64,000 nucleotides of DNA from Pseudarthrobacter polychromogenes (GCF_014644495.1 NZ_BMKU01000003.1:244690-308689); one strand, 5' to 3'. Positions 54,329 through 63,743 are shown, counted from the stretch's first letter. The notes: generated by a model not told the origin, from the sequence alone. Numbers and translations are program-made.

Positions 54329-55549
54329 GTGACTTACCCCGCAACAACCGGCGAATTCAGTGCTGCCCCGGGACACGGCTCCCGCTATGAACGGTCCGCC
54401 GTGATCGACCTGGACGCCATCCGGCACAACGTCCGCCGCCTCGCCGCTGCCGCATCCCCCGCGAAAGTCATGGCCGTGGTCAAGGCAGACGCCTACGGGC
54501 ACGGCGCCGTGCCGGTGGCGCGGGCGGCCCTGGAGGCCGGAGCGTCCTGGCTGGGCGTGGCCCACATCTCGGAGGCCCTGGCGCTCCGGGCTGCCGGCAT
54601 TGACGCGCCGCTGCTGGCCTGGCTGCACACCACGGAAAGCAACTTCGGCGCTGCCGTGGCTGCCGGCGTGGACATTGGCTGCTCCGGCTGGGAACTGGAC
54701 CGCATTGTGGCCGCAGCCCGGGAACAGGAGCGCCCGGCCCGCGTCCACCTGAAAGTGGACACCGGACTGGGACGCAACGGCGCGGCCCTGGACAGCTGGG
54801 ACCAGCTGGTGGGCGAGGCGATGGACTACCAGGACCAGGGCCTGCTGCGCGTGGTGGGCATCTTCTCCCACCTCGCCGTCGCCGACGAGCCGGAGCGTCC
54901 CGAAACCGACCAGCAGCTGGCCACGTTCCGGGAAGTCCTGGCCGTGGCGGAGGACGCCGGCGTGGACCCGGAGGTCCGCCACCTGGCCAACACCCCCGCC
55001 ACGCTGTCCCGGCCCGATACCCACTTCGACCTGGTCCGCGTTGGCCTGGGCATCTACGGGCTGTCCCCGTTCGCCGGGCAGAGTTCCGCGGAACTGGGGC
55101 TCCGCCCGGCCATGGCCCTGCGGACCCTGGTGTCACAGTGCAAGGAGGTGCCGCACGGGCAGGGCGTCTCCTACGGCCTCCACTACCGCACCCGGGGGGA
55201 CAGCACGCTGGGCCTGATCCCGGTGGGTTACGCGGACGGGGTGCCGCGGTCCGCCACCGGCGGTCCCGTGCGGTTGGGCGGCCGGACCTACCCGGTGGTG
55301 GGCCGGATTGCCATGGACCAGATGGTCATCGACCTCGGCGGCATCGGCGGAGCGGGTGCGGACCTGCTGGGTGCCGAGGCGGAGCTGTTCGGGGACGGAG
55401 CCGACGGCGGCCCCACGGCCGATGACTGGGCGCGCGCCGCCGGAACCATCAACTACGAGATCGTCACCAGGATCAGCCCCAGGGTGCCGCGGCGCTTCAT
55501 CAACGAAGAGGACCGGAGCTCCGCGTCCAGTCAGGAGAAGCTCTCGTGA
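54329..55549 (+). CDS. alr: Alanine racemase
   Basis: PLP enzyme making D-alanine for peptidoglycan. The 406-aa protein has the PLP lysine K52 in VVKADAYGHG, HLKVDTGLGRNG, RVGLGIYGLSP and the catalytic Tyr region GVSYGLHYRT. GTG 54329 is chosen from the leaderless -10; the longer start at 54134 lies inside the kinase gene. It opens a run of five genes joined by overlaps: alr, tsaE, tsaB, rimI, tsaD. Confidence 0.97.
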   Translation: MTYPATTGEFSAAPGHGSRYERSAVIDLDAIRHNVRRLAAAASPAKVMAVVKADAYGHGAVPVARAALEAGASWLGVAHISEALALRAAGIDAPLLAWLHTTESNFGAAVAAGVDIGCSGWELDRIVAAAREQERPARVHLKVDTGLGRNGAALDSWDQLVGEAMDYQDQGLLRVVGIFSHLAVADEPERPETDQQLATFREVLAVAEDAGVDPEVRHLANTPATLSRPDTHFDLVRVGLGIYGLSPFAGQSSAELGLRPAMALRTLVSQCKEVPHGQGVSYGLHYRTRGDSTLGLIPVGYADGVPRSATGGPVRLGGRTYPVVGRIAMDQMVIDLGGIGGAGADLLGAEAELFGDGADGGPTADDWARAAGTINYEIVTRISPRVPRRFINEEDRSSASSQEKLS

Positions 55550-56127
55550 CCACCAACGGCCAGGCTCCCCGGCCCAACTGGGAAATGACATTAACAGCGA
55601 CGACGGCGGAGCAGACCCATGCGCTGGCCCTCTGTCTCGCGGCGGTCCTGCAGGCCGGGGATCTGCTGGTGCTCAGCGGCGAGCTGGGTGCCGGGAAGAC
55701 CACGTTCACGCAGGGCCTGGGGGAGGGGCTGGGTGTCCGGGAAGGCATTATTTCCCCCACGTTCGTCCTGGTCCGCATCCACCCCAACCTGCCTGCGGGG
55801 CCGCGGCCCGGCGGCCCGGACCTGGTGCACGTGGATGCCTACCGGTTGGACTCGGCCGCGGAGATTGACGACATCGACCTGGAAAACACCATGGACTCCT
55901 CCGTGACGGTGGTGGAGTGGGGCCGGGACCGGGTGGAGCACCTCAGCGAGAGCAGGCTCGAGATCGATTTGCACCGCGCAGTTGGACTTGACGACGGGCT
56001 GCCCTCCGCCGGCCTGGACTTCGACACCGGGGATGCGGACGAGCCCCGCACCATCGTGATGCGCGGCTACGGCCCGCGGTGGCCCGAAGCCCCGGAACTC
56101 GGTGCGGCCACGGAAGGGGTCCGCTGA
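55546..56127 (+). CDS. tsaE: tRNA t6A biosynthesis ATPase TsaE
   Basis: Small P-loop ATPase that powers the TsaBDE complex making N6-threonylcarbamoyladenosine in tRNA. Walker A GELGAGKTTF begins at residue 45, followed by SPTFVLVRIHPN and VHVDAYRLDS, then the Trp motif VVEWGRD. The 193-aa protein carries a long variable C-terminus. GTG 55546 overlaps the alr stop by 4 bases. Confidence 0.95.
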   Translation: MTTNGQAPRPNWEMTLTATTAEQTHALALCLAAVLQAGDLLVLSGELGAGKTTFTQGLGEGLGVREGIISPTFVLVRIHPNLPAGPRPGGPDLVHVDAYRLDSAAEIDDIDLENTMDSSVTVVEWGRDRVEHLSESRLEIDLHRAVGLDDGLPSAGLDFDTGDADEPRTIVMRGYGPRWPEAPELGAATEGVR

Positions 56128-56798
56128 TGCTGATCCTGGCCATTGACACCTCCGCCGTTGCCAGCGCCGCCCTGGTGTCCTCTGAGGCGCCGGGCTCCGT
56201 GGTGGCCAGCTTCTCCACCGAGGACACCCGGAGCCATGCCGAGGTGCTTGCCCCGGGGATCGAGGAGATGCTCGCAGGCGCCGGCGTGACCGGGAAGGAC
56301 ATCGACGCCCTGGTGGTGGGTGTGGGTCCCGGACCGTTCACCGGATTGCGGTCCGGAATCGCCACCGCGCGGACCCTGGCTTTTGTCTGGGGCAAACCCC
56401 TCCACGGGCTGGTCAGCCTGGACGCCATGGCCCTGGAAGTGGCGGAGTCCGCCGCGGCCGTCCCCGAGTTCCTGGTGGCGACGGACGCGCGCCGCAAAGA
56501 GGTCTACTGGGCGCGCTACAGCCTCGCCGACGGCCGGCTTCCCGTCCTGGAGGACGGCCCGCACGTCAGCTTCGCCGCCGACCTCCCGGACCTGCCCGCC
56601 TTCGGTGCCGGTGCCGGTCTTTACGCTGATGCGCTGAAGGCCCACCCCGACTTTGCGCAGGAACAGCCGGATGCCCTGTACCTGGGCAAGTTCGCGCTGG
56701 CACGGCTCGAGGCGGGCAACGGCCTCCTCGACTCCACGCCGTTGTACCTGCGGGAGTCCGACGCCCAGGTCCCCGGACCGCGGAAGAGGGCCCTGTGA
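56127..56798 (+). CDS. tsaB: tRNA t6A biosynthesis protein TsaB
   Basis: Inactive ASKHA-fold partner of TsaD. The 223-aa protein begins MLILAIDTSAVASAALV and has VGVGPGPFTGLRSGIATA and ATDARRKEVYWARY. ATG 56127 overlaps the tsaE stop by one base; a start at 56079 would lie deep inside tsaE. Its own stop overlaps rimI. Confidence 0.95.
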   Translation: MLILAIDTSAVASAALVSSEAPGSVVASFSTEDTRSHAEVLAPGIEEMLAGAGVTGKDIDALVVGVGPGPFTGLRSGIATARTLAFVWGKPLHGLVSLDAMALEVAESAAAVPEFLVATDARRKEVYWARYSLADGRLPVLEDGPHVSFAADLPDLPAFGAGAGLYADALKAHPDFAQEQPDALYLGKFALARLEAGNGLLDSTPLYLRESDAQVPGPRKRAL

Positions 56799-57313
56799 AC
56801 CGCACACCCGGCCACCCCGGTGCTGGCGTGACCCTCCGCGATATGACGCTGGACGATGTCCCCGCGGTCAGCGCCCTGGAACAGCGGCTTTTCCCGGTGG
56901 ACGCCTGGCCCCTCCAGATGTTCCTCGACGAACTCTCCCAGCCGGAAACCCGCCGCTACCTCGTGGCGCAGGGCAGCGACGGCATCGTGGGCTATGCGGG
57001 CCTGATGTGCATCGAGCCCATCGCGGATGTCCAAACCATCGCCGTCGTCCCCGAATATGAGGGCCGGGGCATCGGCACCACGCTGCTCACCGCCCTCATT
57101 GACGAGGCCCGGCGCAGGCGGGCTGCGGACGTCCTGCTGGAGGTCCGGGCGGACAACCCGCGGGCGCAGCAGCTGTACGTCCGGTTTGGCTTCGAGCAGA
57201 TCCACGTCCGCCCCCGCTATTACCGCGACGGCGTCGACGCCCTCATCATGCGCCTCCAGCTCGCGGGTGAAGGCACGGGCGGCGGCAAATCAACGGAAGG
57301 ACCCCAGCCATGA
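56795..57313 (+). CDS. rimI: Ribosomal-protein-alanine N-acetyltransferase RimI
   Basis: GNAT-family acetyltransferase of 172 aa, named for acetylating S18. The acetyl-CoA loop is in [18 protein letters not shown], and [20 protein letters not shown] is the usual C-terminal block. GTG 56795 overlaps the tsaB stop by 4 bases. rimI between tsaB and tsaD is a common actinobacterial order. Confidence 0.93.
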   Translation: MNRTPGHPGAGVTLRDMTLDDVPAVSALEQRLFPVDAWPLQMFLDELSQPETRRYLVAQGSDGIVGYAGLMCIEPIADVQTIAVVPEYEGRGIGTTLLTALIDEARRRRAADVLLEVRADNPRAQQLYVRFGFEQIHVRPRYYRDGVDALIMRLQLAGEGTGGGKSTEGPQP

Positions 57314-58413
57314 ACCGCACGCAACCACTGGTGCTGGGCATCGAGTCGTCCTGCGACGAGACCGGAGTGGGAATCGTGCGCGGAACCACGCTGCTGACCA
57401 ACACCGTGTCATCCTCCATGGACGAGCACGTCCGGTTCGGCGGCGTCATCCCCGAGATCGCCTCCCGCGCGCACCTGGACGCCTTCGTCCCCACGCTGGA
57501 GCAGGCATTGTCCGACGCCGGCGTGGTCCTCGATGACGTTGACGCCATCGCGGTCACCTCGGGACCGGGCCTGGCCGGCGCCCTCATGGTGGGCGTCTGC
57601 GCCGCCAAAGCACTGGCCGTGGCCACCGGCAAGCCGCTGTACGCCATCAACCACCTTGTGGCCCACGTCGGCGTGGGGCTGCTGGACGGGGCAGGCGGCG
57701 GCCAGCACAACGGCACAGCCCCGCAGCTCCCGGAGAACCTCGGCGCGCTGCTGGTCTCCGGCGGCCACACCGAGATCCTGCGGATCAACAGCATCACCGA
57801 CGACGTGCAGCTCCTGGGCTCCACCATCGACGACGCCGCCGGCGAAGCCTACGACAAGGTGGCCCGCATCCTGGGCCTCGGCTACCCGGGCGGGCCGGCC
57901 ATCGACATGGTGGCCCGCACCGGCAACCCGAAGTCCATTCGCTTCCCCCGCGGCCTGAGCCAGCCCAAGTACATGGGGACCGCCGAGGAACCGGGCAGGC
58001 ACCGGTACGACTGGTCCTTCAGCGGCCTCAAGACCGCGGTGGCCCGGTGCGTGGAGCAGTTCGAGGCGCGAGGGGAGGAGATTCCGGTGGCTGACATTGC
58101 GGCGGCGTTCCAGGAAGCCGTGGTGGACATCATTTCCTCGAAGGCTGTGCTGGCCTGCCGGGAACACGGCATCAAGGACGTGCTCCTGGGCGGCGGAGTG
58201 GCGGCCAACTCACGGCTTCGCGAGCTGACCGGACAGCGGTGTGCCTCGGCCGGGATCAGGCTGCACGTGCCGCCGCTGGATCTGTGCACGGACAACGGCG
58301 CCATGGTGGCCGCCCTGGGCGCGCAGCTGGTAATGGCCGGAGTGGAACCCAGCGGCATCCGCTTCGCCCCTGATTCCTCGATGCCGGTCACGTCGGTCTC
58401 GCTCCCCGCCTGA
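57310..58413 (+). CDS. tsaD: tRNA threonylcarbamoyladenosine synthase subunit TsaD
   Basis: Transfers the threonylcarbamoyl group to A37 of ANN-decoding tRNAs with TsaB and TsaE. The 367-aa protein has [14 protein letters not shown], the metal-binding His pair in [21 protein letters not shown] and [17 protein letters not shown] 57310 overlaps the rimI stop by 4 bases. The 138-base gap to the convergent ligase gene holds only a weak GCCCCG/CGGGGC-like hairpin. Confidence 0.97.
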   Translation: MNRTQPLVLGIESSCDETGVGIVRGTTLLTNTVSSSMDEHVRFGGVIPEIASRAHLDAFVPTLEQALSDAGVVLDDVDAIAVTSGPGLAGALMVGVCAAKALAVATGKPLYAINHLVAHVGVGLLDGAGGGQHNGTAPQLPENLGALLVSGGHTEILRINSITDDVQLLGSTIDDAAGEAYDKVARILGLGYPGGPAIDMVARTGNPKSIRFPRGLSQPKYMGTAEEPGRHRYDWSFSGLKTAVARCVEQFEARGEEIPVADIAAAFQEAVVDIISSKAVLACREHGIKDVLLGGGVAANSRLRELTGQRCASAGIRLHVPPLDLCTDNGAMVAALGAQLVMAGVEPSGIRFAPDSSMPVTSVSLPA

Positions 58414-58551
58414 GGCCGGCCGGACTCTCGAACACCCCGCGAACCGTCGCGGCGCACTTTGGGGGCCCCGTCGTCGTACATCACGACGGCGGCGGGCGAG
58501 TCCGTGCCGAAGTGCCCCGTTTCGGGCGGTAACTGGCCCGGGCCGGCCAGG

Positions 58552-59703
58552 TCAGGCGGTGGGGCCGTTGCGCATCTGCTTGACCAGGTCCAGCACCACG
58601 GCCTGCAGGTCCCCGCCGTGTTCAGCCGCGACGCGGCGCTGGCGCTGGTAGCCGGCACCGCGGCGGATGATCTTCTCGACGTCGGCAAGCTCGTCCGTGC
58701 AGCGCAGCTTGGCGGCCACGGGCTCGAGCCGGTTAAGGGTTTCCAGCAGGTGCTCGGTGACCAGCTGCTCCTTGCCCGCGGCGTCCAGGATGATGATGGC
58801 GTCCATCCCGTAGCGGGCAGCGCGCCACTTGTTTTCCTGGACATGCCATGGCGGCATGGTGGGGATGGTCCCGCCGTTGTCCAGGGTGGTGGAGAACTCG
58901 TCCACCAGGCACTGGGTGAGGGCTGCGATGGCGCCCACCTCCTCCAGGGTGGCCAGGCCGTCGCAGATCCGCATCTCGATGGTGCCCAGGTTTGGGACCG
59001 GCCGGATGTCCCAGCGGATCTCCGAGAGCATGTCGATCACCCCGGTGGTGAACATGTCCTGCACATAGGACTCGTATTCCTCCCAGGAGTGGAACTGGAA
59101 AGGCAAGCCGGCGGTGGGGAGCTGCTGGAACATCAGGGCACGCTGGGACGCGTAGCCGGTGTCCTCGCCGCCCCAGAACGGGCTGGACGCGGAGAGCGCC
59201 TGGAAGTGCGGGAAGTAGTTGACCAGCCCGTCCAGCACGGGCAGCACCTTGTCCCGGCGGTCCAGCCCCACGTGGACGTGCACGCCATAGATGACCATCT
59301 GCCGGCCCCACCACTGCGTACGGTCAATGAGTTTTGCGTAGCGCGCCTTGTCCGTGACCGGCTGCAGCTGCGGCGGGCTGAACGGGTGGCTTCCGGCGCA
59401 GAACAGTTCCACGCCCATGGGATCGGTGATCTCGCGCACGGCGGCCAGCGAACGGCTGAGGTCTTCCTTGGCTTCGGCCGCGGTTTCGCAGATACCCGTG
59501 ACCAGTTCCACCGTGTTCAGCAGGAGTTCCTGCTTGATGTGCGGGTGCTCGTCGTCCTCGTTCAGCTCGGGGTGGCGGGACGCGACGCCGCGGAGCACCT
59601 CATTGGCCACGGATGCGAGTTCGCCCGTCCGGCCGTCCACCAGCGCGAGTTCCCATTCAACACCAAGGGTTGACTGCCTTGATGTAGCGAAATCGATCTT
59701 CAC
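58552..59703 (-). CDS. YbdK-type carboxylate-amine ligase (glutamate-cysteine ligase family 2)
   Basis: A 383-aa ATP-grasp-like ligase of the GCS2 family. Motifs: TLGVEWELALVD, ELLLNTVELVTGIC, GVHVHVGLDRRDK and EMRICDGLATLEE. Weak gamma-glutamylcysteine synthase activity is known for E. coli YbdK; this mycothiol-type organism is unlikely to use glutathione, so the true product is open. GTG 59703 is the start, behind TTAGGAAATGC. Confidence 0.88.
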   Translation of the reverse strand: MKIDFATSRQSTLGVEWELALVDGRTGELASVANEVLRGVASRHPELNEDDEHPHIKQELLLNTVELVTGICETAAEAKEDLSRSLAAVREITDPMGVELFCAGSHPFSPPQLQPVTDKARYAKLIDRTQWWGRQMVIYGVHVHVGLDRRDKVLPVLDGLVNYFPHFQALSASSPFWGGEDTGYASQRALMFQQLPTAGLPFQFHSWEEYESYVQDMFTTGVIDMLSEIRWDIRPVPNLGTIEMRICDGLATLEEVGAIAALTQCLVDEFSTTLDNGGTIPTMPPWHVQENKWRAARYGMDAIIILDAAGKEQLVTEHLLETLNRLEPVAAKLRCTDELADVEKIIRRGAGYQRQRRVAAEHGGDLQAVVLDLVKQMRNGPTA

Positions 59704-59797
59704 GCATTTCCTAACTGTCCTGTTTGCCGCTGGCTCACGCCGTCACTGACAGTCTGCTGCCGGCAGGCGAACGGGTGGTTCAAGTCTAGTGCAGGGG

Positions 59798-59803
59798 TAG
59801 CAT
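59798..59803 (+). promoter_or_regulatory. Leaderless -10 of the nagZ-like gene
   Basis: TAGCAT, 7 bases before ATG 59811. This spacing favours ATG 59811 over the TTG at 59808. Confidence 0.5.
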
Positions 59804-59810
59804 CGTATTG

Positions 59811-61517
59811 ATGGCCTTGTTCCGACCCCTGCGTGACAGTCTTCACACATTCCTCCCCTTCATCGCGGCAGCCTCCGCCGCAGTAGCCCTGGCTTCCTGC
59901 ACGGCAGCGCCGGGCCCTGCCCCGTCGTCGTTGGCCCCATCTGCCCTGCCCGCCCCTTCTGTTACTGCCACGCCAAGCACGACGACGGCGCCCGCCACGC
60001 CCTCCCCATCACCCGATCCGGGTACCCGGCCACTGGGGTGGGGGCCCCAACAGCGCGACCAGGACGCGGCAGCTGCGGCGGTGGCGGCGATGAACACCGA
60101 GGAGAAGGCCGGGCAGGTCCTCCTTCCGTTCTTCAAGGGCAAGGAGGTGGAGGCCCACGCAGCCGCCATCGAGCGGCTGCACCTTGCCGGGTCCATCATC
60201 ATGGGCGACAACGTTCCCCTGGATCCGCAGGGCAGGATGGACGTGCACGGAATGGCTGCCATCAACCAGCGGTTGTCTGCCGCCGCCGGGGGACGGCCGT
60301 GGCCCGGGATCATTGCGGTGGACCAGGAAGGCGGCCAGGTTGCACGCCTGGGACTGCCCCTGACCGAATGGCCCACTCCCATGAGCTACGGCGCAGCCGG
60401 CAGCGTGCCGCTGGCCCGGGAAGCGGGGCAGGGCCTGGCCGCGGAACTGGTGCCCCTCGGGTTCAACCTGGATTTCGCTCCCGGCACCGACGTCACCATC
60501 GGGCCCGCCGATCCCACCATTGGCGCCAGGTCCATGTCCGCGGACCCCGACGCTGCCGCCGCGCTGGGCGTGGCGTTCTCGCAGGGAATGCTCGCCGCGG
60601 GAGTGCTGCCGGCCGTGAAGCACTTTCCGGGGCACGGCTCCGTGACGGTCGACTCCCACCACAACCTCCCGGCGCAGCCCTCCACGGTGGCGGAGCTCGG
60701 CGCCCGCGACTGGAAGCCGTTCCGGGCCGCCATCGACGCCGGAACTCCGATGGTGATGGCCGGGCACATTGCCGTCCCGGCACTGGAACCCGGCGTCCCG
60801 GCGTCGCTCTCCGGCCCTGCCTACGCGGCACTGCGGGGGCTCGGGTTCAAGGGGGTGGCGGTGACGGATGCCCTGAACATGGGCGCCGTGACCAAGCAGT
60901 ACCCCGGCGGCACCGCCGCGGTGATGGCCCTCGCCGCCGGCGCGGACCTCCTGCTGATGCCCGCCGACGTAGCCCAGGCCCACGCCGCGATCGTCCAGGC
61001 CGTGGCCTCCGGCGCCCTGCCCCCGGAGCGGCTGGACGAGGCAGCCCGCCGGGTGGCCACCATGATGGTTTGGCACGGCCGGACAGCCGCGGCAGCCGGC
61101 GCCCCGGCAGGCGGCGGCGGAGCCCTGTCAGCCCACGTCTCCGCCTCAGCGGTCACCATGCTCTCCGGACCCTGCACCGGCCCGCTGGTTCCTGGCGCGG
61201 TACGGGTGGACGGCGGCTCGCCGGCGGACAGGGCACGCTTCGAGGCAGCCGCAGCCAGGGCCGGGCTGGCCCTGGGCTCCGGACCCCTGGTCAGCCTCAT
61301 CGGCTACGGCGGCCGGGGCGCGGGAGGGGACATTGCCGTGGCACTGGATGCCCCCTGGCCGCTGCGGGACTCGACGGCGCCGGTGAAGGTGGCCCTCTAC
61401 GGCCGGAGCGATGGTGCCTTCGATGCCCTCGCCGCTGTCCTGGCAGGGAAGGCGGGCGCACCGGGTAAGCTGCCGGCCGCCGTCGGAAACTACCCGGCGG
61501 GAACCGGCTGCCCCTGA
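59811..61517 (+). CDS. GH3 beta-N-acetylglucosaminidase-like lipoprotein (NagZ type)
   Basis: A 568-aa lipoprotein. Signal peptide with hydrophobic core and lipobox ALASC near residue 30, then a Pro/Ser/Thr linker (to about 78). The GH3 domain has KHFPGHGSV with the His used by NagZ-type enzymes, and TDALNMGAV with the likely nucleophile Asp. A C-terminal domain follows (about 430-568). It is probably anchored outside the membrane and removes GlcNAc from muropeptides or other glycans, unlike the cytoplasmic E. coli NagZ. ATG 59811 is the leaderless start. Confidence 0.9.
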   Translation: MALFRPLRDSLHTFLPFIAAASAAVALASCTAAPGPAPSSLAPSALPAPSVTATPSTTTAPATPSPSPDPGTRPLGWGPQQRDQDAAAAAVAAMNTEEKAGQVLLPFFKGKEVEAHAAAIERLHLAGSIIMGDNVPLDPQGRMDVHGMAAINQRLSAAAGGRPWPGIIAVDQEGGQVARLGLPLTEWPTPMSYGAAGSVPLAREAGQGLAAELVPLGFNLDFAPGTDVTIGPADPTIGARSMSADPDAAAALGVAFSQGMLAAGVLPAVKHFPGHGSVTVDSHHNLPAQPSTVAELGARDWKPFRAAIDAGTPMVMAGHIAVPALEPGVPASLSGPAYAALRGLGFKGVAVTDALNMGAVTKQYPGGTAAVMALAAGADLLLMPADVAQAHAAIVQAVASGALPPERLDEAARRVATMMVWHGRTAAAAGAPAGGGGALSAHVSASAVTMLSGPCTGPLVPGAVRVDGGSPADRARFEAAAARAGLALGSGPLVSLIGYGGRGAGGDIAVALDAPWPLRDSTAPVKVALYGRSDGAFDALAAVLAGKAGAPGKLPAAVGNYPAGTGCP

Positions 61518-61521
61518 TCCC

Positions 61522-61581
61522 AAGTAGGTAGCGCGAAGTGTCGTTTTGAACCCTCAAAACGACACTTAGCGCTACCTAGTT
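61522..61581. repeat. 60-bp near-perfect palindrome after the nagZ-like gene
   Basis: Left arm 61522-61549 and right arm 61554-61581 (28 bases each) pair with only two mismatches around the loop ACCC. The core AGTGTCGTTTTGA matches the TGTCGTTTT core of the palindrome at 6413-6470, while the outer parts (TAGGTAGCGC) differ. It can act as a terminator, but it is longer and more symmetrical than needed for that. Confidence 0.8.
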
Positions 61582-61603
61582 GGGAATCCCGTTTAATGGT
61601 CAG

Positions 61604-62434
61604 GTGCCCATTCTCAATAAAGACATGACCCTCTGCATCTCGCTCTCGGCGCGGCCCAGCAACAACGGGACCCGCTTCCACAACCACCTGTACGAGCAGC
61701 TGAACCTCAACTGGATTTACAAGGCGTTCGCCCCCACGAACCTCGAACAGGCCATCGCGGGCGTCCGCGGCCTGGGCATCCGCGGCTGTGCCATCTCCAT
61801 GCCGTACAAGGAGGATGTGATTGCGCTGGTGGACGAGATGGATCCCTCAGCCAAGGCCATCGACTCCGTCAACACCATTGTGAACACGGACGGGCAGTTG
61901 AAGGCCTACAACACCGACTACACCGCCATCGAGCAGCTCCTGTCCACCAACAAGGTGCCCACCAGCTATTCGGTCTTGGTCCAGGGAGCGGGCGGCATGG
62001 CCAAGGCCACCGTCGCGGCGCTCCGCGACGCCGGCTTCACGGACGTCACGGTCATCGCCCGGAACGAGGTTGCCGGGCGGGCGCTGGCGGACCAGTACGG
62101 CTTCAGGTGGCAGGAAGCGCTCGACGGCGGGACGGCGGACTTGATCATTAACGTCACCCCCATCGGTATGGCAGGAGGGATGGCAGGCGGGGCGGAAGCC
62201 GACGCGCTCGCCTTCCCGCAGGAGGCCATCGACGCCGCCCGGGTGGTTTTCGACGTCGTGGCGCTGCCGGCCGAAACCCCGCTGATCAAGGCCGCACGGG
62301 CCGCGGGAAAGCCGGTCATCACCGGTGCGGAGGTTGCCACCATCCAGGCCCTGGAACAGTTTGTCCTCTACACCGGCGTGCGGCCCACCGCTGAGCAGGT
62401 GCGCGCTGCCGAGGAGTTCATGCGGGCCCAGTAG
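61604..62434 (+). CDS. Shikimate dehydrogenase-like protein (AroE family)
   Basis: A 276-aa AroE-family dehydrogenase: substrate part with LCISLSARPSNNGTRFHN and AISMPYKEDVI (the Lys expected in the active site), AYNTDYTAI (the Asp) and the NADP-binding VLVQGAGGMAKATVAAL. The N-terminal substrate pocket (SLSARPSNNG) differs from the SxS motif of true AroE, so it may be a shikimate/quinate-like paralogue. GTG 61604 is chosen because TTTAAT lies 6 bases upstream. TTG 61580 falls in the palindrome; ATG 61625 lacks a clear site. It overlaps the next gene tail-to-tail by 17 bases. Confidence 0.85.
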   Translation: MPILNKDMTLCISLSARPSNNGTRFHNHLYEQLNLNWIYKAFAPTNLEQAIAGVRGLGIRGCAISMPYKEDVIALVDEMDPSAKAIDSVNTIVNTDGQLKAYNTDYTAIEQLLSTNKVPTSYSVLVQGAGGMAKATVAALRDAGFTDVTVIARNEVAGRALADQYGFRWQEALDGGTADLIINVTPIGMAGGMAGGAEADALAFPQEAIDAARVVFDVVALPAETPLIKAARAAGKPVITGAEVATIQALEQFVLYTGVRPTAEQVRAAEEFMRAQ

Positions 62435-63689
62435 CAGTTTCTTCGCGAGCAGTGCCCTGCGCCGGCTCCACCACAATGGCCACCCGGTCCTCCCCGATGC
62501 GGGTCAGGACCAGGGTGGCTGTTTTGGTTCCGGCTTTTTTCCCGCCAGTGTTCTTTCCGCTTGGGAGGAGCTGCTTGCGGAGTTCCTCGGGCGTGACGGC
62601 GGTACCGCGCTTCTTGATGTCCAGCACGCCGATGCCGTTGTCCTTCACCCAGGCCTTGAGCGCCTTGACGTTGTAGGGCATCACCTCCAGGACCTTGTAG
62701 GCGCGCGCAAACGGCGTATCCACCAGTTCCGGCGCGCACACATAAGCGATGTGCTCATCCACCAGGTGTCCGCCCAGCTGCAGCGCCACGTCCGCCACCA
62801 GCCCTGCACGGATCACCGCACCGTCCGGTTCGTAGAGGTAGCCTTCCACCGGGCCCACCGGAGCCGTGGGACCGGCGCCGAACTCTTCTCCGCTGGTCAG
62901 CTCAGCGGCACCCTGGGCGCCGAGCACCAGCGCTGCCCGGCGGACTCCCGGCCGGCGCACTGCGTTGAACCACAGGGCCACCTCCGTCACATCCCCGGCC
63001 ACGGAGACCCACTGCGCTTCGCAGCTTGCCGGAACGGAATCGTGCGGCATGCCCGGCCCCATCTTGACCCCCACGGCCAGGCCGGAGGCCGCCAGGTCCT
63101 CAACGAAGGACAAGGGCGGGGAAAAAGCCTCGGGGTCCCAGATCCGCTTGGTGCCCGACGTGGAAGTGACACGTCGCGCCGGGTCCAGCCAGACGCCGTC
63201 GACCCCGTCCAGCGGCACGGCCGTGGCGTCCGCATGGACCACGGTGGCGTTGGGGAACGGGATCAGGTTGACGGTGGCGCAGGCTGCCGTGGTCTCGTCC
63301 ATCTCCACGGCGGTGACGTTGATGTCCATGGAAGCCAGCGCCAGGGAGTCCGCGGCCAGCCCGCAGCCCAGGTCTGCAACGTGGCTGATTCCGGCCTCCG
63401 CGAACCGCTGCGCGTGGCGTGCGGCAACGTTGAGCCGGGTTGCCTGTTCCAGTCCGGCCTGGGTGAACAGCATGCTCCGGGCAAACTCGCCGAACTTTGC
63501 GGCCGCCCTGGTGCGGAGCCTGGACTGGGTCAGGACGGCGGAGACCAGTTCAGGGGAGTGGCCGGCCTTGCGGAGGGCCGAGTTCAGCTCGAAGGATTTC
63601 TCCTCCTGGTAAGGGCCCAGGGACGCCAGAAGCTCCCAGCCTTCCGGGGTGAGCAGTGGTGCAATCTGGTCCTGGGGAGCTTGAGCCAT
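62418..63689 (-). CDS. Class I SAM-dependent methyltransferase with THUMP-like C-terminus
   Basis: A 423-aa protein. The helical N-terminal part (1-90) is followed by a Rossmann methyltransferase domain with SAM-binding VADLGCGLAADSLALA and the later WLDPAR. The C-terminal part (from about 290) ends with RGTAVTPEELRKQLLPSG, a THUMP-like block seen in a family of actinobacterial proteins of unknown target. It may modify RNA, but this is inference. ATG 63689 is 7 bases after TAGGCT (63697-63702); the start at 63785 adds unrelated residues. Confidence 0.82.
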   Translation of the reverse strand: MAQAPQDQIAPLLTPEGWELLASLGPYQEEKSFELNSALRKAGHSPELVSAVLTQSRLRTRAAAKFGEFARSMLFTQAGLEQATRLNVAARHAQRFAEAGISHVADLGCGLAADSLALASMDINVTAVEMDETTAACATVNLIPFPNATVVHADATAVPLDGVDGVWLDPARRVTSTSGTKRIWDPEAFSPPLSFVEDLAASGLAVGVKMGPGMPHDSVPASCEAQWVSVAGDVTEVALWFNAVRRPGVRRAALVLGAQGAAELTSGEEFGAGPTAPVGPVEGYLYEPDGAVIRAGLVADVALQLGGHLVDEHIAYVCAPELVDTPFARAYKVLEVMPYNVKALKAWVKDNGIGVLDIKKRGTAVTPEELRKQLLPSGKNTGGKKAGTKTATLVLTRIGEDRVAIVVEPAQGTAREETATGPA

Positions 63690-63696
63690 GGGTTCC

Positions 63697-63736
63697 AGCC
63701 TAGTGGAGGAGCGGCATGCCGGCGGGCCGATAGTGT
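63697..63736. promoter_or_regulatory. Divergent leaderless promoters of the methyltransferase and the last gene
   Basis: TAGGCT on the minus strand (63697-63702), 7 bases before ATG 63689, and TAGTGT on the plus strand (63731-63736), followed by TGAAGCC and ATG 63744. The start codons are 54 bases apart. Confidence 0.55.
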
Positions 63737-63743
63737 TGAAGCC

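Noticed and set aside
58414..58551. Possible small gene between tsaD and the YbdK-type gene
   Set aside because: Open frames through this gap run on antisense into tsaD, without a start context or recognisable protein.
59778..59800. GGTTCAAGTC resembling a tRNA T-loop
   Set aside because: No acceptor, anticodon or D arm could be paired around it; it is promoter-region sequence before the nagZ-like gene.
60038..61468. 476-aa overlapping frame within the nagZ-like gene
   Set aside because: The translation is dominated by Arg and Gly, the usual look of an off-frame read of GC-rich coding DNA.
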